From assembly GCF_010669145.1 (NCBI RefSeq), contig NZ_CP048632.1:1984001-2048000 (forward strand): a stretch of 64,000 bases of DNA, written 5' to 3'. This document shows positions 37,895-46,985 of this stretch, piece after piece (position 1 is the first letter of the stretch; each line of letters starts with the position of its first letter). The translations under genes and the position numbers were made by a program. The notes below the pieces were generated by a model. It saw only the letters and a program-made list of their open reading frames with translations, was not told the DNA's origin and did no database searches. Source of the stretch: Rhizobium oryzihabitans. Lineage in GTDB: Bacteria > Pseudomonadota > Alphaproteobacteria > Rhizobiales > Rhizobiaceae.

Positions 37895-38950
37895 ATGACG
37901 GCGGGATCATCCAGAGTTTTCAAGGCGGCCATGCTGGCGATTTCAGTCGTTTCTGCGGTGCAATTGCAGGCGGAAACCGCCTCGGCCGAAGACAGGCCCG
38001 CGAAAGAAGTGTTTGGCCACATGGCTCTGCCTTCCGCCGCAACCTCGCAGCCGATCGGCTCCTATGCCAAGGGCTGCCAGTCCGGCGCGATCGCCATGCC
38101 GACCGATGGTCCCGGCTGGCAGGCAATGCGGCTTTCGCGCAACCGGCGCTGGGGCCAGCCGCAGCTGATTTCCTTCCTCGAACAATTTTCGCAGGACGCC
38201 CAGAAAATCGGCTGGCCGGGATTGCTGCTCGGCGATATTTCCCAGCCGCGCGGCGGGCCGATGCTGACCGGCCATGCCTCCCACCAGATCGGTCTCGATG
38301 TGGATGTCTGGTGGCGGCCGATGCCTAACCCCCGGCTGAGCGTGGAGCAACGCGAAACGGTGCCGTTCATCTCCATGCTGGACAAGAGCAAATTTTTGAC
38401 GGTCGATGATCGCAAATGGTCGCCGCTCAATGCCCGGCTGGTGATGATGGCGGCGAGCTATCCGCAGGTGGAACGCGTCTTCGTCAACCCAGCCATCAAG
38501 CAGAAGCTTTGCCAGACATGGACCGGCGACCGCACCTTCATGGGCAAGATCAGGCCGATCTATGGGCATGACGAACATTTCCACATTCGCCTCGAATGCC
38601 CGCCCGGCGCGCCGAACTGCAAACCGCAGGCGGCCGTGGGCAAGGGCGATGGCTGCGACAAGTCGCTCGCCTGGTGGTTTACGAAAGAACCATGGGCGCC
38701 GCCGAAAAAGGACCCCAATGCCAAACCGGTGAAACCCCGCCCCGTCATGGTTTCCGACCTGCCATCCGCCTGCGCCGCCGTGGCTGCCGCCCCTTCCGCC
38801 AACCCCGAGGGTATTGCTGCGCAGGCCTATTCTCCCGCGCCGGTTCAGGCCGTGCGCCAGCAAAGCGTCGAACAGGTCATTCAGAACGCTCCGACCCTAC
38901 AGCCGCCTTCGGATATTCCGCTTCCGACCCAGCGTCCGACATTGAACTGA
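37895..38950 (+). CDS. mepA: Penicillin-insensitive murein endopeptidase
   Basis: MepA-type LAS metallopeptidase (M74) of 351 residues. After a Sec signal (VSAVQLQAETASA) comes the catalytic core with the zinc site: GHASHQIGLDVDVWW near residue 127 gives the His and Asp ligands, and GHDEHFHIRLECPPG near residue 225 the last His pair. It cuts D-Ala to meso-DAP cross-links in peptidoglycan in the periplasm. The C-terminal tail of about 100 residues is Pro/Ala-rich. It is divergent from yejA with about 200 bases between them; a functional link to muropeptide recovery is likely. Confidence 0.93.
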   Translation: MTAGSSRVFKAAMLAISVVSAVQLQAETASAEDRPAKEVFGHMALPSAATSQPIGSYAKGCQSGAIAMPTDGPGWQAMRLSRNRRWGQPQLISFLEQFSQDAQKIGWPGLLLGDISQPRGGPMLTGHASHQIGLDVDVWWRPMPNPRLSVEQRETVPFISMLDKSKFLTVDDRKWSPLNARLVMMAASYPQVERVFVNPAIKQKLCQTWTGDRTFMGKIRPIYGHDEHFHIRLECPPGAPNCKPQAAVGKGDGCDKSLAWWFTKEPWAPPKKDPNAKPVKPRPVMVSDLPSACAAVAAAPSANPEGIAAQAYSPAPVQAVRQQSVEQVIQNAPTLQPPSDIPLPTQRPTLN

Positions 38951-39051
38951 TACAGAAATGCGGCATTCAACAGCTTCCCTTTTCAAATGGCGGCAAGCTG
39001 TTATAGAAGGCTTCAAATCGATTTAATTCTTTACCGGGACAGGCTGGGGAC

Positions 39052-39435
39052 ATGGCAGGACAACGCTGTATCGCGCTCATCGCTCACGACGAGAAAAAAG
39101 ACGATATGGCGGATTTCGCGCGTCACCATCAAAAGGCGCTATCCGGATTCAAGATCGTCGCCACCGGCACGACCGGCGGACGTGTTCAGGAAGCCTGTCC
39201 GGGGCTTGATGTCATTCGCCTCAAGAGCGGCCCGCTTGGCGGTGACCAGCAGATCGGCGCGATGATTGCGACCGGCGAAGTGGATATGCTGATCTTCTTC
39301 ACCGACCCGCTGACGGCAATGCCGCATGATGTGGATGTGAAGGCCCTGACCCGGCTTGCCACGGTTTACGATATTCCCATGGCGCTCAATCGCGCCACCG
39401 CAGAAAACCTGATCGACTTCAACCTCGCCGAATGA
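39052..39435 (+). CDS. mgsA: Methylglyoxal synthase
   Basis: MgsA makes methylglyoxal and phosphate from dihydroxyacetone phosphate, a bypass that relieves phosphate-limited glycolysis. The protein has 127 residues. Motifs: [13 protein letters not shown] at the N-terminus, [12 protein letters not shown] (phosphate-binding), [17 protein letters not shown], and [19 protein letters not shown] with the active-site Asp and His. It lies 21 bases upstream of glk, so the two should be co-transcribed. Confidence 0.95.
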   Translation: MAGQRCIALIAHDEKKDDMADFARHHQKALSGFKIVATGTTGGRVQEACPGLDVIRLKSGPLGGDQQIGAMIATGEVDMLIFFTDPLTAMPHDVDVKALTRLATVYDIPMALNRATAENLIDFNLAE

Positions 39436-39456
39436 CGCGCCAACATGGAACAGGTA

Positions 39457-40479
39457 ATGCCGAAGACGTCCGATACCGAATATCTTTCCTTTCCGATCCT
39501 TCTTGGCGACATCGGCGGCACCAATGCCCGCTTTTCCATTCTGATCGATTCCTTTGCGGAACCGGTGCACCTCACCACCGTGAAAACAGCGGAATATCCG
39601 ACAATTGACGACGCCATCCAGCAGGCGGTTCTGGACAAGACCTCGCTTCAGCCGGTCTCGACCATCCTTGCGATCGCCGGCCCCATCGAAGGCGACGAAA
39701 TTCCGCTGACCAACTGCCATTGGGTCGTCAAACCGAAGGATATGCTGGCGAAACTCGGCCTGAAGGATGTCATCGTCATCAACGACTTCGAGGCGCAGGC
39801 CTTGGCAATCGCCGCGCTTGACGACGATAATCGCGAGCCTATAGGCGCCGGCAAAAAAGACATGCTGGCATCGCGCGTGGTTCTCGGGCCAGGCACCGGC
39901 CTTGGCGTCGCCGGCCTGGTTTACGCCCGCCATATGTGGTTCCCCGTTCCGGGTGAAGGTGGCCATGTCGATATCGGCCCCAGAAGCGCGCGCGACTATG
40001 CGGTCTTTCCGCATATCGAAACCATCGAGGGCCGCGTCGCCGGCGAGCAGATCCTGTGCGGGCGCGGACTGGTCAATCTTTATCGGGCCATCTGTGCTGC
40101 CGATGGTATAGAGCCGATCTTTTCCGATCCTGCCGATATCACCTCGCAGGGGCTTTCCGGCCAAAATGCACAGGCGAAAGAAACGCTTTCGCTTTTCAGC
40201 ACCTATCTCGGCCGTCTGGCCGGTGATCTTGCCCTGATCTTCATGGCCAAGGGCGGCGTCTATCTGGCCGGCGGCATTTCGCAGAAGATCATTCCGGCGC
40301 TGAAGGCCCCGGAATTCCGGGCCGCGTTCGAGGACAAGGCGCCGCACAGCGCCCTGATGCGGACCATTCCCACCTTCGTCGTCACCCATCCGCAGGCGGC
40401 CCTTTCCGGGCTCGCAACTTATTCGAGAACGCCTTCCGATTTCGGTCTCTCGCTTGACGGACGGCGCTGGAGGGCGTGA
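39457..40479 (+). CDS. glk: Glucokinase
   Basis: Bacterial glucokinase (ROK-unrelated Glk family), 340 residues. It phosphorylates glucose. Visible features: [16 protein letters not shown] (ATP phosphate loop), [47 protein letters not shown], and the C-terminal [15 protein letters not shown] chose ATG 39457 after GGAACAGG; ATG 39445 would add four residues. It is linked to mgsA upstream. Confidence 0.93.
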   Translation: MPKTSDTEYLSFPILLGDIGGTNARFSILIDSFAEPVHLTTVKTAEYPTIDDAIQQAVLDKTSLQPVSTILAIAGPIEGDEIPLTNCHWVVKPKDMLAKLGLKDVIVINDFEAQALAIAALDDDNREPIGAGKKDMLASRVVLGPGTGLGVAGLVYARHMWFPVPGEGGHVDIGPRSARDYAVFPHIETIEGRVAGEQILCGRGLVNLYRAICAADGIEPIFSDPADITSQGLSGQNAQAKETLSLFSTYLGRLAGDLALIFMAKGGVYLAGGISQKIIPALKAPEFRAAFEDKAPHSALMRTIPTFVVTHPQAALSGLATYSRTPSDFGLSLDGRRWRA

Positions 40480-40615
40480 TCGTTCTCCTGCGATCGACAT
40501 GTTCCATGTGATGCTTGCGCAGCAGGCAGGCGGGCTTTAACGTCGCCGCTGCAAAGGTTAGTCGTCCGATACCTGCGGGTTTCGATCCGCCCGATATAAA
40601 AAAGTGAGTGAAAGC

Positions 40616-41443
40616 ATGAGCAGCAGCGGTATGAAACTGGTGGTGGTCGGCGCGGCCGGGCGCATGGGACAGGCGCTGATCCGCCTCATTCACCAGACGC
40701 CGGGTGTCACGCTGCATGCCGCCGTCGCGCGTGAAGGCTCAGCCTTCGTCGGCCGCGATGCCGGCGAGATCGCAGGGCTCGGGCCGATTGGCGTCGAAAT
40801 CACCAGCGATCCGTTGCAGGCCTTCCTGCATGCGGAAGGGGTGATCGACTTCACCTCCCCCGCAACCAGCGTCACTTTCGCGGGGTTGGCCGCGCAGGCC
40901 CGCATCGTGCATGTCATCGGCACCACGGGTTGCTCACTGGGCGACGAGGAAAAATTCAAGGCGGCGTCGCGCCATGCCCGCATCGTCAAGTCGGGCAATA
41001 TGAGCCTCGGCGTCAATCTGCTCAGCGTCCTGACGCAGCAGGCCGCCCAGGCTCTCGATGCGCAGAACTGGGATATCGAAATCCTTGAAATGCACCACAA
41101 ACACAAGGTGGATGCGCCGTCAGGAACAGCGCTTTTGCTTGGCGAAGCGGCAGCAGCGGGTCGCAAGGTCGATCTCGCCACCTCCTCCGTTCGCGTGCGT
41201 GACGGGCATACGGGGGCGCGCGAAGTGGGCACAATCGGTTTTGCCACGCTGCGCGGCGGTTCGGTGATCGGTGAACATTCGGTGATCTTCGCCGGAGAGG
41301 GCGAGCGCGTCGAGCTTTCCCACTATGCCGGCGACCGCTCCATCTTCGCACGCGGCGCGATCGCGGCGGCTGTCTGGGCGCTCGACAAGAAGCCGGGCTT
41401 CTATTCGATGCTGGATGTGCTCGGACTTTCGCAGACGGAATAA
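40616..41443 (+). CDS. dapB: 4-hydroxy-tetrahydrodipicolinate reductase
   Basis: DapB reduces 4-hydroxy-tetrahydrodipicolinate to tetrahydrodipicolinate in lysine and meso-DAP synthesis. The protein has 275 residues: NAD(P)-binding [17 protein letters not shown] at the N-terminus, [30 protein letters not shown], the family signature [16 protein letters not shown] and a normal C-terminus [12 protein letters not shown] 40616 is favoured over GTG 40604. It ends 22 bases from the convergent phnF stop. Confidence 0.95.
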   Translation: MSSSGMKLVVVGAAGRMGQALIRLIHQTPGVTLHAAVAREGSAFVGRDAGEIAGLGPIGVEITSDPLQAFLHAEGVIDFTSPATSVTFAGLAAQARIVHVIGTTGCSLGDEEKFKAASRHARIVKSGNMSLGVNLLSVLTQQAAQALDAQNWDIEILEMHHKHKVDAPSGTALLLGEAAAAGRKVDLATSSVRVRDGHTGAREVGTIGFATLRGGSVIGEHSVIFAGEGERVELSHYAGDRSIFARGAIAAAVWALDKKPGFYSMLDVLGLSQTE

Positions 41444-41465
41444 AGTTTCCGGCTACGCTTGCGCG

Positions 41466-42203
41466 TTAATTCTCCACCGTGAACTCAACCGTATCGGCCG
41501 AGAACCGGCTGATGGCGTATTGCACCGGGATGCCATCCATATCAGCGTTCAGCGCCTGGGTGACGAGCAGGATTGCGCCGGGCGACAATTCGAGATCGGA
41601 CAGATCCTGCGTATCCGCATGGCTTGCGGAAATGACGGTGGAGATGCGTACATAATCCGCCACGCCCAGCATTTCGAAGGCAGCGGTGATCGACCCGCTT
41701 TTTTGGTAGGCCTCGCCGATCCCATCGAAACGATCCGCCGGGAACCATGTGGTGGAACGGGAAACCGGCCGGTTGTCGGCCTTGCGCAGGGTTTCCAGAC
41801 GCACGAGCGGCGCACCGGGCTGCACTTTGAGCCGCGCTGCGAGATCCGCATTTGCCGGCTCGGTCATATGGGAAAGAAGCAGCGCCTCCATTTCCTTCAC
41901 CTGATCGCCGATGCCCGCCGTGAACCGCGTGCGCCGTGAAATCGGAAAGCTCAGGCGTTCCTTGCGGGCAATCATTGTGCCGCGCCCCTGCATCGGCTCA
42001 AGAATGCCTTCGCTTGCAAGGGCGGCTATAGCGCTTCTGACGGTGTGACGGTTGACGCCGAATTTTTCGGCCAGCGCCATTTCCGGCGGCAACATGCCGG
42101 TTTCGTCGTGATCGCCCGCTGCGATCTCGCCTCTGATCCGGTCGGCGATCTGCCGCCAGAGCGCCACGCCGTTCTTTCTTTTCATTGCTGCCGAAGGGCT
42201 CAT
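41466..42203 (-). CDS. phnF: Phosphonate-locus GntR/HutC-family regulator PhnF
   Basis: GntR regulator of 245 residues with an N-terminal HTH (IRGEIAAGDHDETGMLPPEM, EKFGVNRHTVRSAIAALASE) and a C-terminal UTRA ligand domain (residues about 90-240). It is divergent from phnG, the usual place of phnF, and the gap contains a 7-base dyad with a GTC-N-GAC core suited to GntR binding. It probably represses phnGHIJKL. The ligand may be a phosphonate or phosphate-related intermediate. Confidence 0.92.
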   Translation of the reverse strand: MSPSAAMKRKNGVALWRQIADRIRGEIAAGDHDETGMLPPEMALAEKFGVNRHTVRSAIAALASEGILEPMQGRGTMIARKERLSFPISRRTRFTAGIGDQVKEMEALLLSHMTEPANADLAARLKVQPGAPLVRLETLRKADNRPVSRSTTWFPADRFDGIGEAYQKSGSITAAFEMLGVADYVRISTVISASHADTQDLSDLELSPGAILLVTQALNADMDGIPVQYAISRFSADTVEFTVEN

Positions 42204-42254
42204 GTCACACGCTTGTCATTCATCGACGTTAATTGTAGCTTTATATTGTATAGT

Positions 42255-42272
42255 TGTCTATATCAATAGACA
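42255..42272. promoter_or_regulatory. Palindromic operator in front of phnG (candidate PhnF site)
   Basis: Perfect dyad TGTCTAT-ATCA-ATAGACA just upstream of the phnG ribosome site (GAGGT). GntR/HutC proteins bind GT-N-AC dyads of this type, and phnF is the divergent neighbour. TATATTGTATA immediately upstream (42242-42252) could be the -10 region. Confidence 0.65.
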
Positions 42273-42286
42273 TTAGAGGTCAAGCG

Positions 42287-42748
42287 ATGAATAACGAAGC
42301 TGCGAATTTACATACGGAAAGGAAACGGGTGGCAGCACTTCTTGCCCGCGCCACCGTTCAGGAACTTGAGGCGGTCTGGAACCGGCAGGATGCCAGCCCG
42401 CAGACGGAAAACGTGCGGGGGCCTGAAACCGGCCTCGTCATGGTCAAGGGCCGTATCGGCGGCGGCGGTGCGCCCTTCAATCTCGGGGAAACGACCGTGA
42501 CAAGGGCAACCGTCAAGCTTGCCTCCGGAACAGTCGGCCATGCGCATGTGCTCGGCACCGGCCGCAAGAAGGCCTGGTATGCTGCGGTTTTCGACGCGCT
42601 CTGGCAGGAAAGCCCGACGCGCGGCTTCATCGAAACCGAGCTTCTTTCACCCGTTGAAAAAAGGCTGACCGAGGAGACGGACCGGAAAACGAAAGAAACC
42701 GCCGCAACGAGGGTCGATTTCTTCACCATGGTGCGAGGAGAAGATTGA
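42287..42748 (+). CDS. phnG: Phosphonate C-P lyase subunit PhnG
   Basis: PhnG, 153 residues, part of the PhnGHIJ core complex. With PhnI, PhnH and PhnL it makes alpha-D-ribose 1-methylphosphonate 5-triphosphate from phosphonate and ATP. Characteristic: RPETGLVMVKGRIGGGGAPF-like region (GPETGLVMVKGRIGGGGAPF) and GHAHVLGTGRKKAWYAAVFD. ATG 42287 follows GAGGT. It is the first gene of the operon and its stop overlaps the phnH start. Confidence 0.94.
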   Translation: MNNEAANLHTERKRVAALLARATVQELEAVWNRQDASPQTENVRGPETGLVMVKGRIGGGGAPFNLGETTVTRATVKLASGTVGHAHVLGTGRKKAWYAAVFDALWQESPTRGFIETELLSPVEKRLTEETDRKTKETAATRVDFFTMVRGED

Positions 42749-43356
42749 TGGGTGTCAAGGCTGAAGCATTGACGGGCGGCTTTTCCGACGCCGTTTTCGA
42801 TTCACAACGGGTTTTCAAGAAACTCATGGATGGCATGGCCCGGCCAGGCACACCGCAGGCCATCGAAACGGCGGTTGCCCCGCCCCTGCCGCTTTGCGCG
42901 GCAACCGGCGCCGTTCTTCTCGCGCTCTGCGACCACGACACGCCCGTCTGGCTGAGCAGCGCGCTGCGGAAAACGACGGTGCCGGGCTGGATCGGATTTC
43001 ATACCGGAGCGGTTACCACAGAGGAGAAGGGCGAGGCGCATTTCGCCGTCATCGAGGCGGGAAGTGCAATTGCGACCTTCGGTCTTTTCGCGCAGGGAAG
43101 CCAGGAATATCCCGACCGTTCGACGACACTTATCATCGAATTGCCGGATCTCGACGGCGGGCGCGAGTTGCTGCTTTCCGGTCCCGGCATCCGTCACGTC
43201 AACATCATCAGCCCCTCAGGCCTGCCAGATATATTCCCGATGTTATGGGCAGAGAACAACGCCATTTTCCCGCGCGGCGTCGACGTCATTCTGACGGCCG
43301 GTGACAAATTCGTGTGCCTGCCACGCACCACCCGCATTCAACAGATGGAGGCGTAA
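42748..43356 (+). CDS. phnH: Phosphonate C-P lyase subunit PhnH
   Basis: PhnH, 202 residues, a subunit of the PhnGHIJ complex. Seen: DAVFDSQRVFKKLMDGMARP near the N-terminus, ALCDHDTPVWLS, GSQEYPDRSTTLIIELP and the C-terminal FPRGVDVILTAGDKFVCLPR, all typical. The ATG overlaps the phnG stop, preceded by GAGGAG. Confidence 0.95.
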   Translation: MGVKAEALTGGFSDAVFDSQRVFKKLMDGMARPGTPQAIETAVAPPLPLCAATGAVLLALCDHDTPVWLSSALRKTTVPGWIGFHTGAVTTEEKGEAHFAVIEAGSAIATFGLFAQGSQEYPDRSTTLIIELPDLDGGRELLLSGPGIRHVNIISPSGLPDIFPMLWAENNAIFPRGVDVILTAGDKFVCLPRTTRIQQMEA

Positions 43357-43357
43357 G

Positions 43358-44467
43358 ATGTATGTTGCCGTGAAAGGCGGGGAAACCGCCATTGCCAACG
43401 CCCACCGGCTTCTGGCCGATAAGCGGCGCGGAGACCGCGACCTGCCCGCCATGACGGTGGCGCAGATCGTCTCGCAGCTTTCGCTTGCCGTCGACCGGGT
43501 GATGGCGGAGGCTTCGCTTTACGATAAGTCGCTTGCGGCCCTTGCCGTCAAACAGTCCCGCGGCGACATGATCGAAGCCATATTCCTGCTGCGTGCCTAC
43601 CGCACGACCCTGCCCCGTTTCGGTTATTCGCTGCCGGTGGATACCGCAAAGATGACGGTGCAGCGCCGCGTTTCCGCAACCTACAAGGACTTGCCGGGCG
43701 GACAATTGCTGGGGCCAACCTTCGATTACACCCACCGCCTGCTCGATCCCTCGCTTCTTGAAGACGAGACTGTCGAGACCGCTGTCCGACGTGAAGGAGA
43801 GCCGGAATATGTCATGCGCGTCTCCGACATTCTGGCCGAAGAGGGGCTCATCGAAAGCGACGGCGACATGCCGGACGATCATATTGCCGGCGATCTGACA
43901 CGGGAACCGATGGAATTTCCGATGCCGCGTGATCTGCGCCTGCAATCGCTGGCGCGCGGTGACGAGGGCTTCCTTCTGGCGCTCGCCTATTCGACGCAGC
44001 GCGGTTACGGCCGCACGCATCCCTTTGTCGGCGAAATCCGCATCGGCGAGGTGGAAGTCGAACTCGACGTTCCCGAACTTGGTTTTGCTGTCTCGCTTGG
44101 CGATATTCAGGTGACCGAATGCCAGATGGTCAACCAGTTCAAGGGCTCGGCCAAGGCACCACCGCAATTCACCCGCGGCTATGGTCTGGTATTCGGCCAG
44201 AGCGAGCGCAAGGCAATGGCCATGTCTCTCGTGGACCGCGCACTGCGTGCGGGCGAGTTCGGCGAGGATGTGGTTGCCCCTGCTCAGGACGAGGAATTCG
44301 TTATCTCACACGCCGACAACGTGCAGGCGACTGGCTTCGTCGAACATCTGAAATTACCGCACTACGTGGATTTTCAGGCCGAACTCGGTCTGGTCAGAAA
44401 AATGCGCACCGATTTCGACGCGATCAATTCCAACGGCGCGGAATGGATGGGCGATGCGGCCGAATAG
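43358..44467 (+). CDS. phnI: Phosphonate C-P lyase subunit PhnI
   Basis: PhnI, 369 residues, the nucleosidase-like subunit that displaces adenine from ATP to form the ribose-phosphonate triphosphate. Landmarks: YVAVKGGETAIANAHRLLA at the N-terminus, LRAYRTTLPRFGYSLPV, TFDYTHRLLDPSLL, LALAYSTQRGYGRTHPF and FVGEIRIGEVEVEL. ATG 43358 is preceded by GGAGG. A 130-base gap follows before phnJ and contains an antisense mini-gene. Confidence 0.95.
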   Translation: MYVAVKGGETAIANAHRLLADKRRGDRDLPAMTVAQIVSQLSLAVDRVMAEASLYDKSLAALAVKQSRGDMIEAIFLLRAYRTTLPRFGYSLPVDTAKMTVQRRVSATYKDLPGGQLLGPTFDYTHRLLDPSLLEDETVETAVRREGEPEYVMRVSDILAEEGLIESDGDMPDDHIAGDLTREPMEFPMPRDLRLQSLARGDEGFLLALAYSTQRGYGRTHPFVGEIRIGEVEVELDVPELGFAVSLGDIQVTECQMVNQFKGSAKAPPQFTRGYGLVFGQSERKAMAMSLVDRALRAGEFGEDVVAPAQDEEFVISHADNVQATGFVEHLKLPHYVDFQAELGLVRKMRTDFDAINSNGAEWMGDAAE

Positions 44468-44468
44468 C

Positions 44469-44561
44469 TCAGCGACTGTGCTCGCCAAACCAATAGGCGC
44501 AAAAGACGGTCGATGCTGCGAATACAGCAAAGAACACGGCTGCAAGAATTCCAATCTCCAT
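44469..44561 (-). CDS. Putative 30-residue single-pass membrane protein, antisense between phnI and phnJ
   Basis: An ORF of 30 codons on the minus strand fills the only sizeable gap in the phnG-L operon. It starts with ATG 44561 after AAGGAG at 9 bases, an ideal ribosome site, and encodes MEIGILAAVFFAVFAASTVF followed by CAYWFGEHSR: one hydrophobic helix with a short polar tail. The stop nearly touches the phnI stop (44467). I see no named family. If expressed it would be a small membrane protein and its transcript would be antisense to phnI/phnJ mRNA. Function unknown. Confidence 0.5.
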   Translation of the reverse strand: MEIGILAAVFFAVFAASTVFCAYWFGEHSR

Positions 44562-44597
44562 GAGCTTGTACTCCTTTTTTCGCAAGGTTAACGCGCA

Positions 44598-45500
44598 ATG
44601 CTTAAAGAAGTTTCATTCGACGACGGGCTGGCTGCCTACAACTTCGCCTATCTGGACGAACAGACCAAGCGGATGATCCGCCGGGCGATCCTGAAGGCCA
44701 TCGCCATTCCCGGTTATCAGGTTCCCTTCGCGTCCCGCGAAATGCCCATGCCCTATGGCTGGGGCACCGGCGGCGTGCAGGTGACGGCATCCATCCTCGG
44801 TCCCGACGATGTGCTGAAGGTTATCGACCAGGGTGCCGACGACACCACCAACGCCGTATCCATCCGCGCCTTCTTCCAGAAGGTGGCGAATGTGGCCGTG
44901 ACCACCCGCACCAAGGATGCCACCATCATCCAGACGCGGCACCGCATTCCCGAAGAGGAGCTGCATTCGGGGCAGGTTCTCGTCTATCAGGTTCCGATCC
45001 CGGAGCCTTTGCGTTTCCTTGAGCCGCGCGAGACCGAGACCCGTGTCATGCACGCGCTGGAGGAATATGGCCTGATGCACGTCAAGCTATATGAGGACAT
45101 CGCCCGCAACGGCCGGATTTCCACCACCTATGCCTATCCGGTGAAGGTTGCCGGTCGTTACGTGATGGACCCCTCTCCGACACCGAAATTCGACAACCCG
45201 AAAATGCACCTGTCGGACGCCCTGCAATTGTTCGGGGCCGGGCGTGAAAAGCGCATCTATGCCGTGCCGCCCTATACGGATGTCGTCAGCCTCGATTTCG
45301 AAGACCATCCGTTCGAGATCCAGCGCTTTGACAAGCCCTGCGCGCTGTGTGGCGGCGAGAATGTCTATCTGGACGAGGTGGTACTGGACGACAAGGGCGG
45401 GCGGATGTTCGTCTGCTCCGATACCGACCATTGCGAGGACCGCCGCGCCCATGGCCACAAGGGCCATCTGCTTGCGGATGTGAAGGAGGCCGCAGAATGA
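44598..45500 (+). CDS. phnJ: Alpha-D-ribose 1-methylphosphonate 5-phosphate C-P lyase PhnJ
   Basis: PhnJ, 300 residues, the radical SAM enzyme that cleaves the carbon-phosphorus bond, releasing methane (or other alkane) and a cyclic ribose phosphate. The N-terminal AYNFAYLDEQTKRMIRRAIL, GYQVPFASREMPMPYGWGTG and the C-terminal cysteines in CALCGGENVY and FVCSDTDHC, which hold the iron-sulphur cluster, are present. Start ATG 44598 after AAGG. Stop overlaps phnK start (ATGA). Confidence 0.96.
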   Translation: MLKEVSFDDGLAAYNFAYLDEQTKRMIRRAILKAIAIPGYQVPFASREMPMPYGWGTGGVQVTASILGPDDVLKVIDQGADDTTNAVSIRAFFQKVANVAVTTRTKDATIIQTRHRIPEEELHSGQVLVYQVPIPEPLRFLEPRETETRVMHALEEYGLMHVKLYEDIARNGRISTTYAYPVKVAGRYVMDPSPTPKFDNPKMHLSDALQLFGAGREKRIYAVPPYTDVVSLDFEDHPFEIQRFDKPCALCGGENVYLDEVVLDDKGGRMFVCSDTDHCEDRRAHGHKGHLLADVKEAAE

Positions 45501-46273
45501 GCGACGCACCGCTTTTGAAAGTCAGGGACGTTTCCAAATATTACGGTGACCGCGCCGGTTGCCGCAACGTCTCCTTCGAGCTCTTTCCCGGCGAGGTTCT
45601 GGCGATCGTCGGTGAATCCGGCTCCGGCAAGACCACGCTTCTCAACTGCATTTCCACCCGGCTCGTGCCGACGGCCGGCAGCGTGGAATATCGCATGCGC
45701 GACGGCTCGGTGCGCGATCTCTATCATATGGGCGAGGCCGAACGGCGTTTCCTGATGCGGACCGACTGGGGTTTCGTGCACCAGAACCCGGCGGATGGCC
45801 TGCGCATGGCGGTTTCGGCCGGCGCCAATGTCGGCGAGCGGCTTATGGCCGTTGGTAACCGGCATTACGGCAACATCCGGCAATCCGCCAGCGAATGGCT
45901 GGAGCGGGTGGAAATCGGCACCGACCGTATCGATGACCAGCCGCGCGCCTTTTCAGGCGGCATGCGCCAGCGTCTGCAGATCGCCCGTAACCTGGTAACC
46001 TCACCGCGCCTTGTCTTCATGGACGAACCGACCGGCGGCCTTGATGTCTCCGTGCAGGCACGTCTGCTCGATCTCGTGCGCGGCCTCGTCAACGATCTCG
46101 GCCTTGCCGTCATCGTCGTTACCCATGATCTCGCGGTAGCACGGCTGCTTTCCCATCGCATGATGGTGATGAAGGGCGGCGACGTCATCGAACACGGTCT
46201 GACGGACCGCGTGCTGGACGATCCGCGCGAGCCCTATACGCAATTGCTTGTTTCCTCCATCTTGCAGGTTTGA
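45497..46273 (+). CDS. phnK: Phosphonate C-P lyase ATPase PhnK
   Basis: PhnK, 258 residues, ABC-type ATPase associated with the core complex. Walker [19 protein letters not shown] near residue 38, signature FSGGMRQRLQIARNLVTSPR, Walker B LVFMDEPTGGLDV, H-loop VVTHDLAVAR. It overlaps the phnJ stop and is followed by phnL after four bases. No membrane partner is expected since PhnK is thought to bind the lyase complex. Confidence 0.95.
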   Translation: MSDAPLLKVRDVSKYYGDRAGCRNVSFELFPGEVLAIVGESGSGKTTLLNCISTRLVPTAGSVEYRMRDGSVRDLYHMGEAERRFLMRTDWGFVHQNPADGLRMAVSAGANVGERLMAVGNRHYGNIRQSASEWLERVEIGTDRIDDQPRAFSGGMRQRLQIARNLVTSPRLVFMDEPTGGLDVSVQARLLDLVRGLVNDLGLAVIVVTHDLAVARLLSHRMMVMKGGDVIEHGLTDRVLDDPREPYTQLLVSSILQV

Positions 46274-46277
46274 CGCC

Positions 46278-46985
46278 ATGCCGACGCCTCTTATCGTTTC
46301 GGAAGTCTTCAAAAGCTTCACCATGCATCTTCGCGACGGCATCGAACTGCCTGTTGTCCGCGATGTCAGTTTTTCCGTTTCCGGTGGCGAATGTGTCGTG
46401 CTTGGCGGCCCGTCCGGCATCGGCAAAAGCTCGATCCTGAAAATGCTCTATGGCAACTATGCCATCGACAGTGGACAGATTCTCATCCGCCACGAGGACC
46501 AGGTCATCGACATCGGCAACGCCTCGCCGCGCACGATCCTTGAAATCCGGCACCGCACCATTGGCTATGTCAGTCAGTTCCTGCGCACCGTGCCGCGTGT
46601 TCCGGCCATCGATGTCGTCGCCGAGCCGCTTTTCGCCCGCAAGGTTGCCGCGGAAGAGGCTCGCGAGCAGGCAGCCATGCTGCTTTCGAAACTCAACCTG
46701 CCACGGGAATTGTGGTCGCTTCCGCCGGCAACATTTTCGGGCGGGGAGCAGCAGCGTGTCAACATCGCGCGCGGCTTCATCACCGATCATGCTATCCTGC
46801 TCCTCGACGAACCGACCGCCTCGCTGGACGCTGTCAACCGCCGCGTGGTCGTTGACATGATCCTCGAGAAAAAGGCGAAGGGCACGGCGTTGCTCGGCAT
46901 TTTCCATGATGAGGAAGTGCGCGAAGCCGTGGCCGACCGCATTCTGGACGTCTCGCAATTTTCACCGCGCAAGGTGGCGGCATGA
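46278..46985 (+). CDS. phnL: Phosphonate C-P lyase ATPase PhnL
   Basis: PhnL, 235 residues, ABC-type ATPase with [35 protein letters not shown] and [14 protein letters not shown]. It is typical in having ATP sites like a transporter domain but is needed for ribose-phosphonate formation. Start ATG 46278 after phnK stop; the stop overlaps the acyltransferase start. Confidence 0.94.
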   Translation: MPTPLIVSEVFKSFTMHLRDGIELPVVRDVSFSVSGGECVVLGGPSGIGKSSILKMLYGNYAIDSGQILIRHEDQVIDIGNASPRTILEIRHRTIGYVSQFLRTVPRVPAIDVVAEPLFARKVAAEEAREQAAMLLSKLNLPRELWSLPPATFSGGEQQRVNIARGFITDHAILLLDEPTASLDAVNRRVVVDMILEKKAKGTALLGIFHDEEVREAVADRILDVSQFSPRKVAA

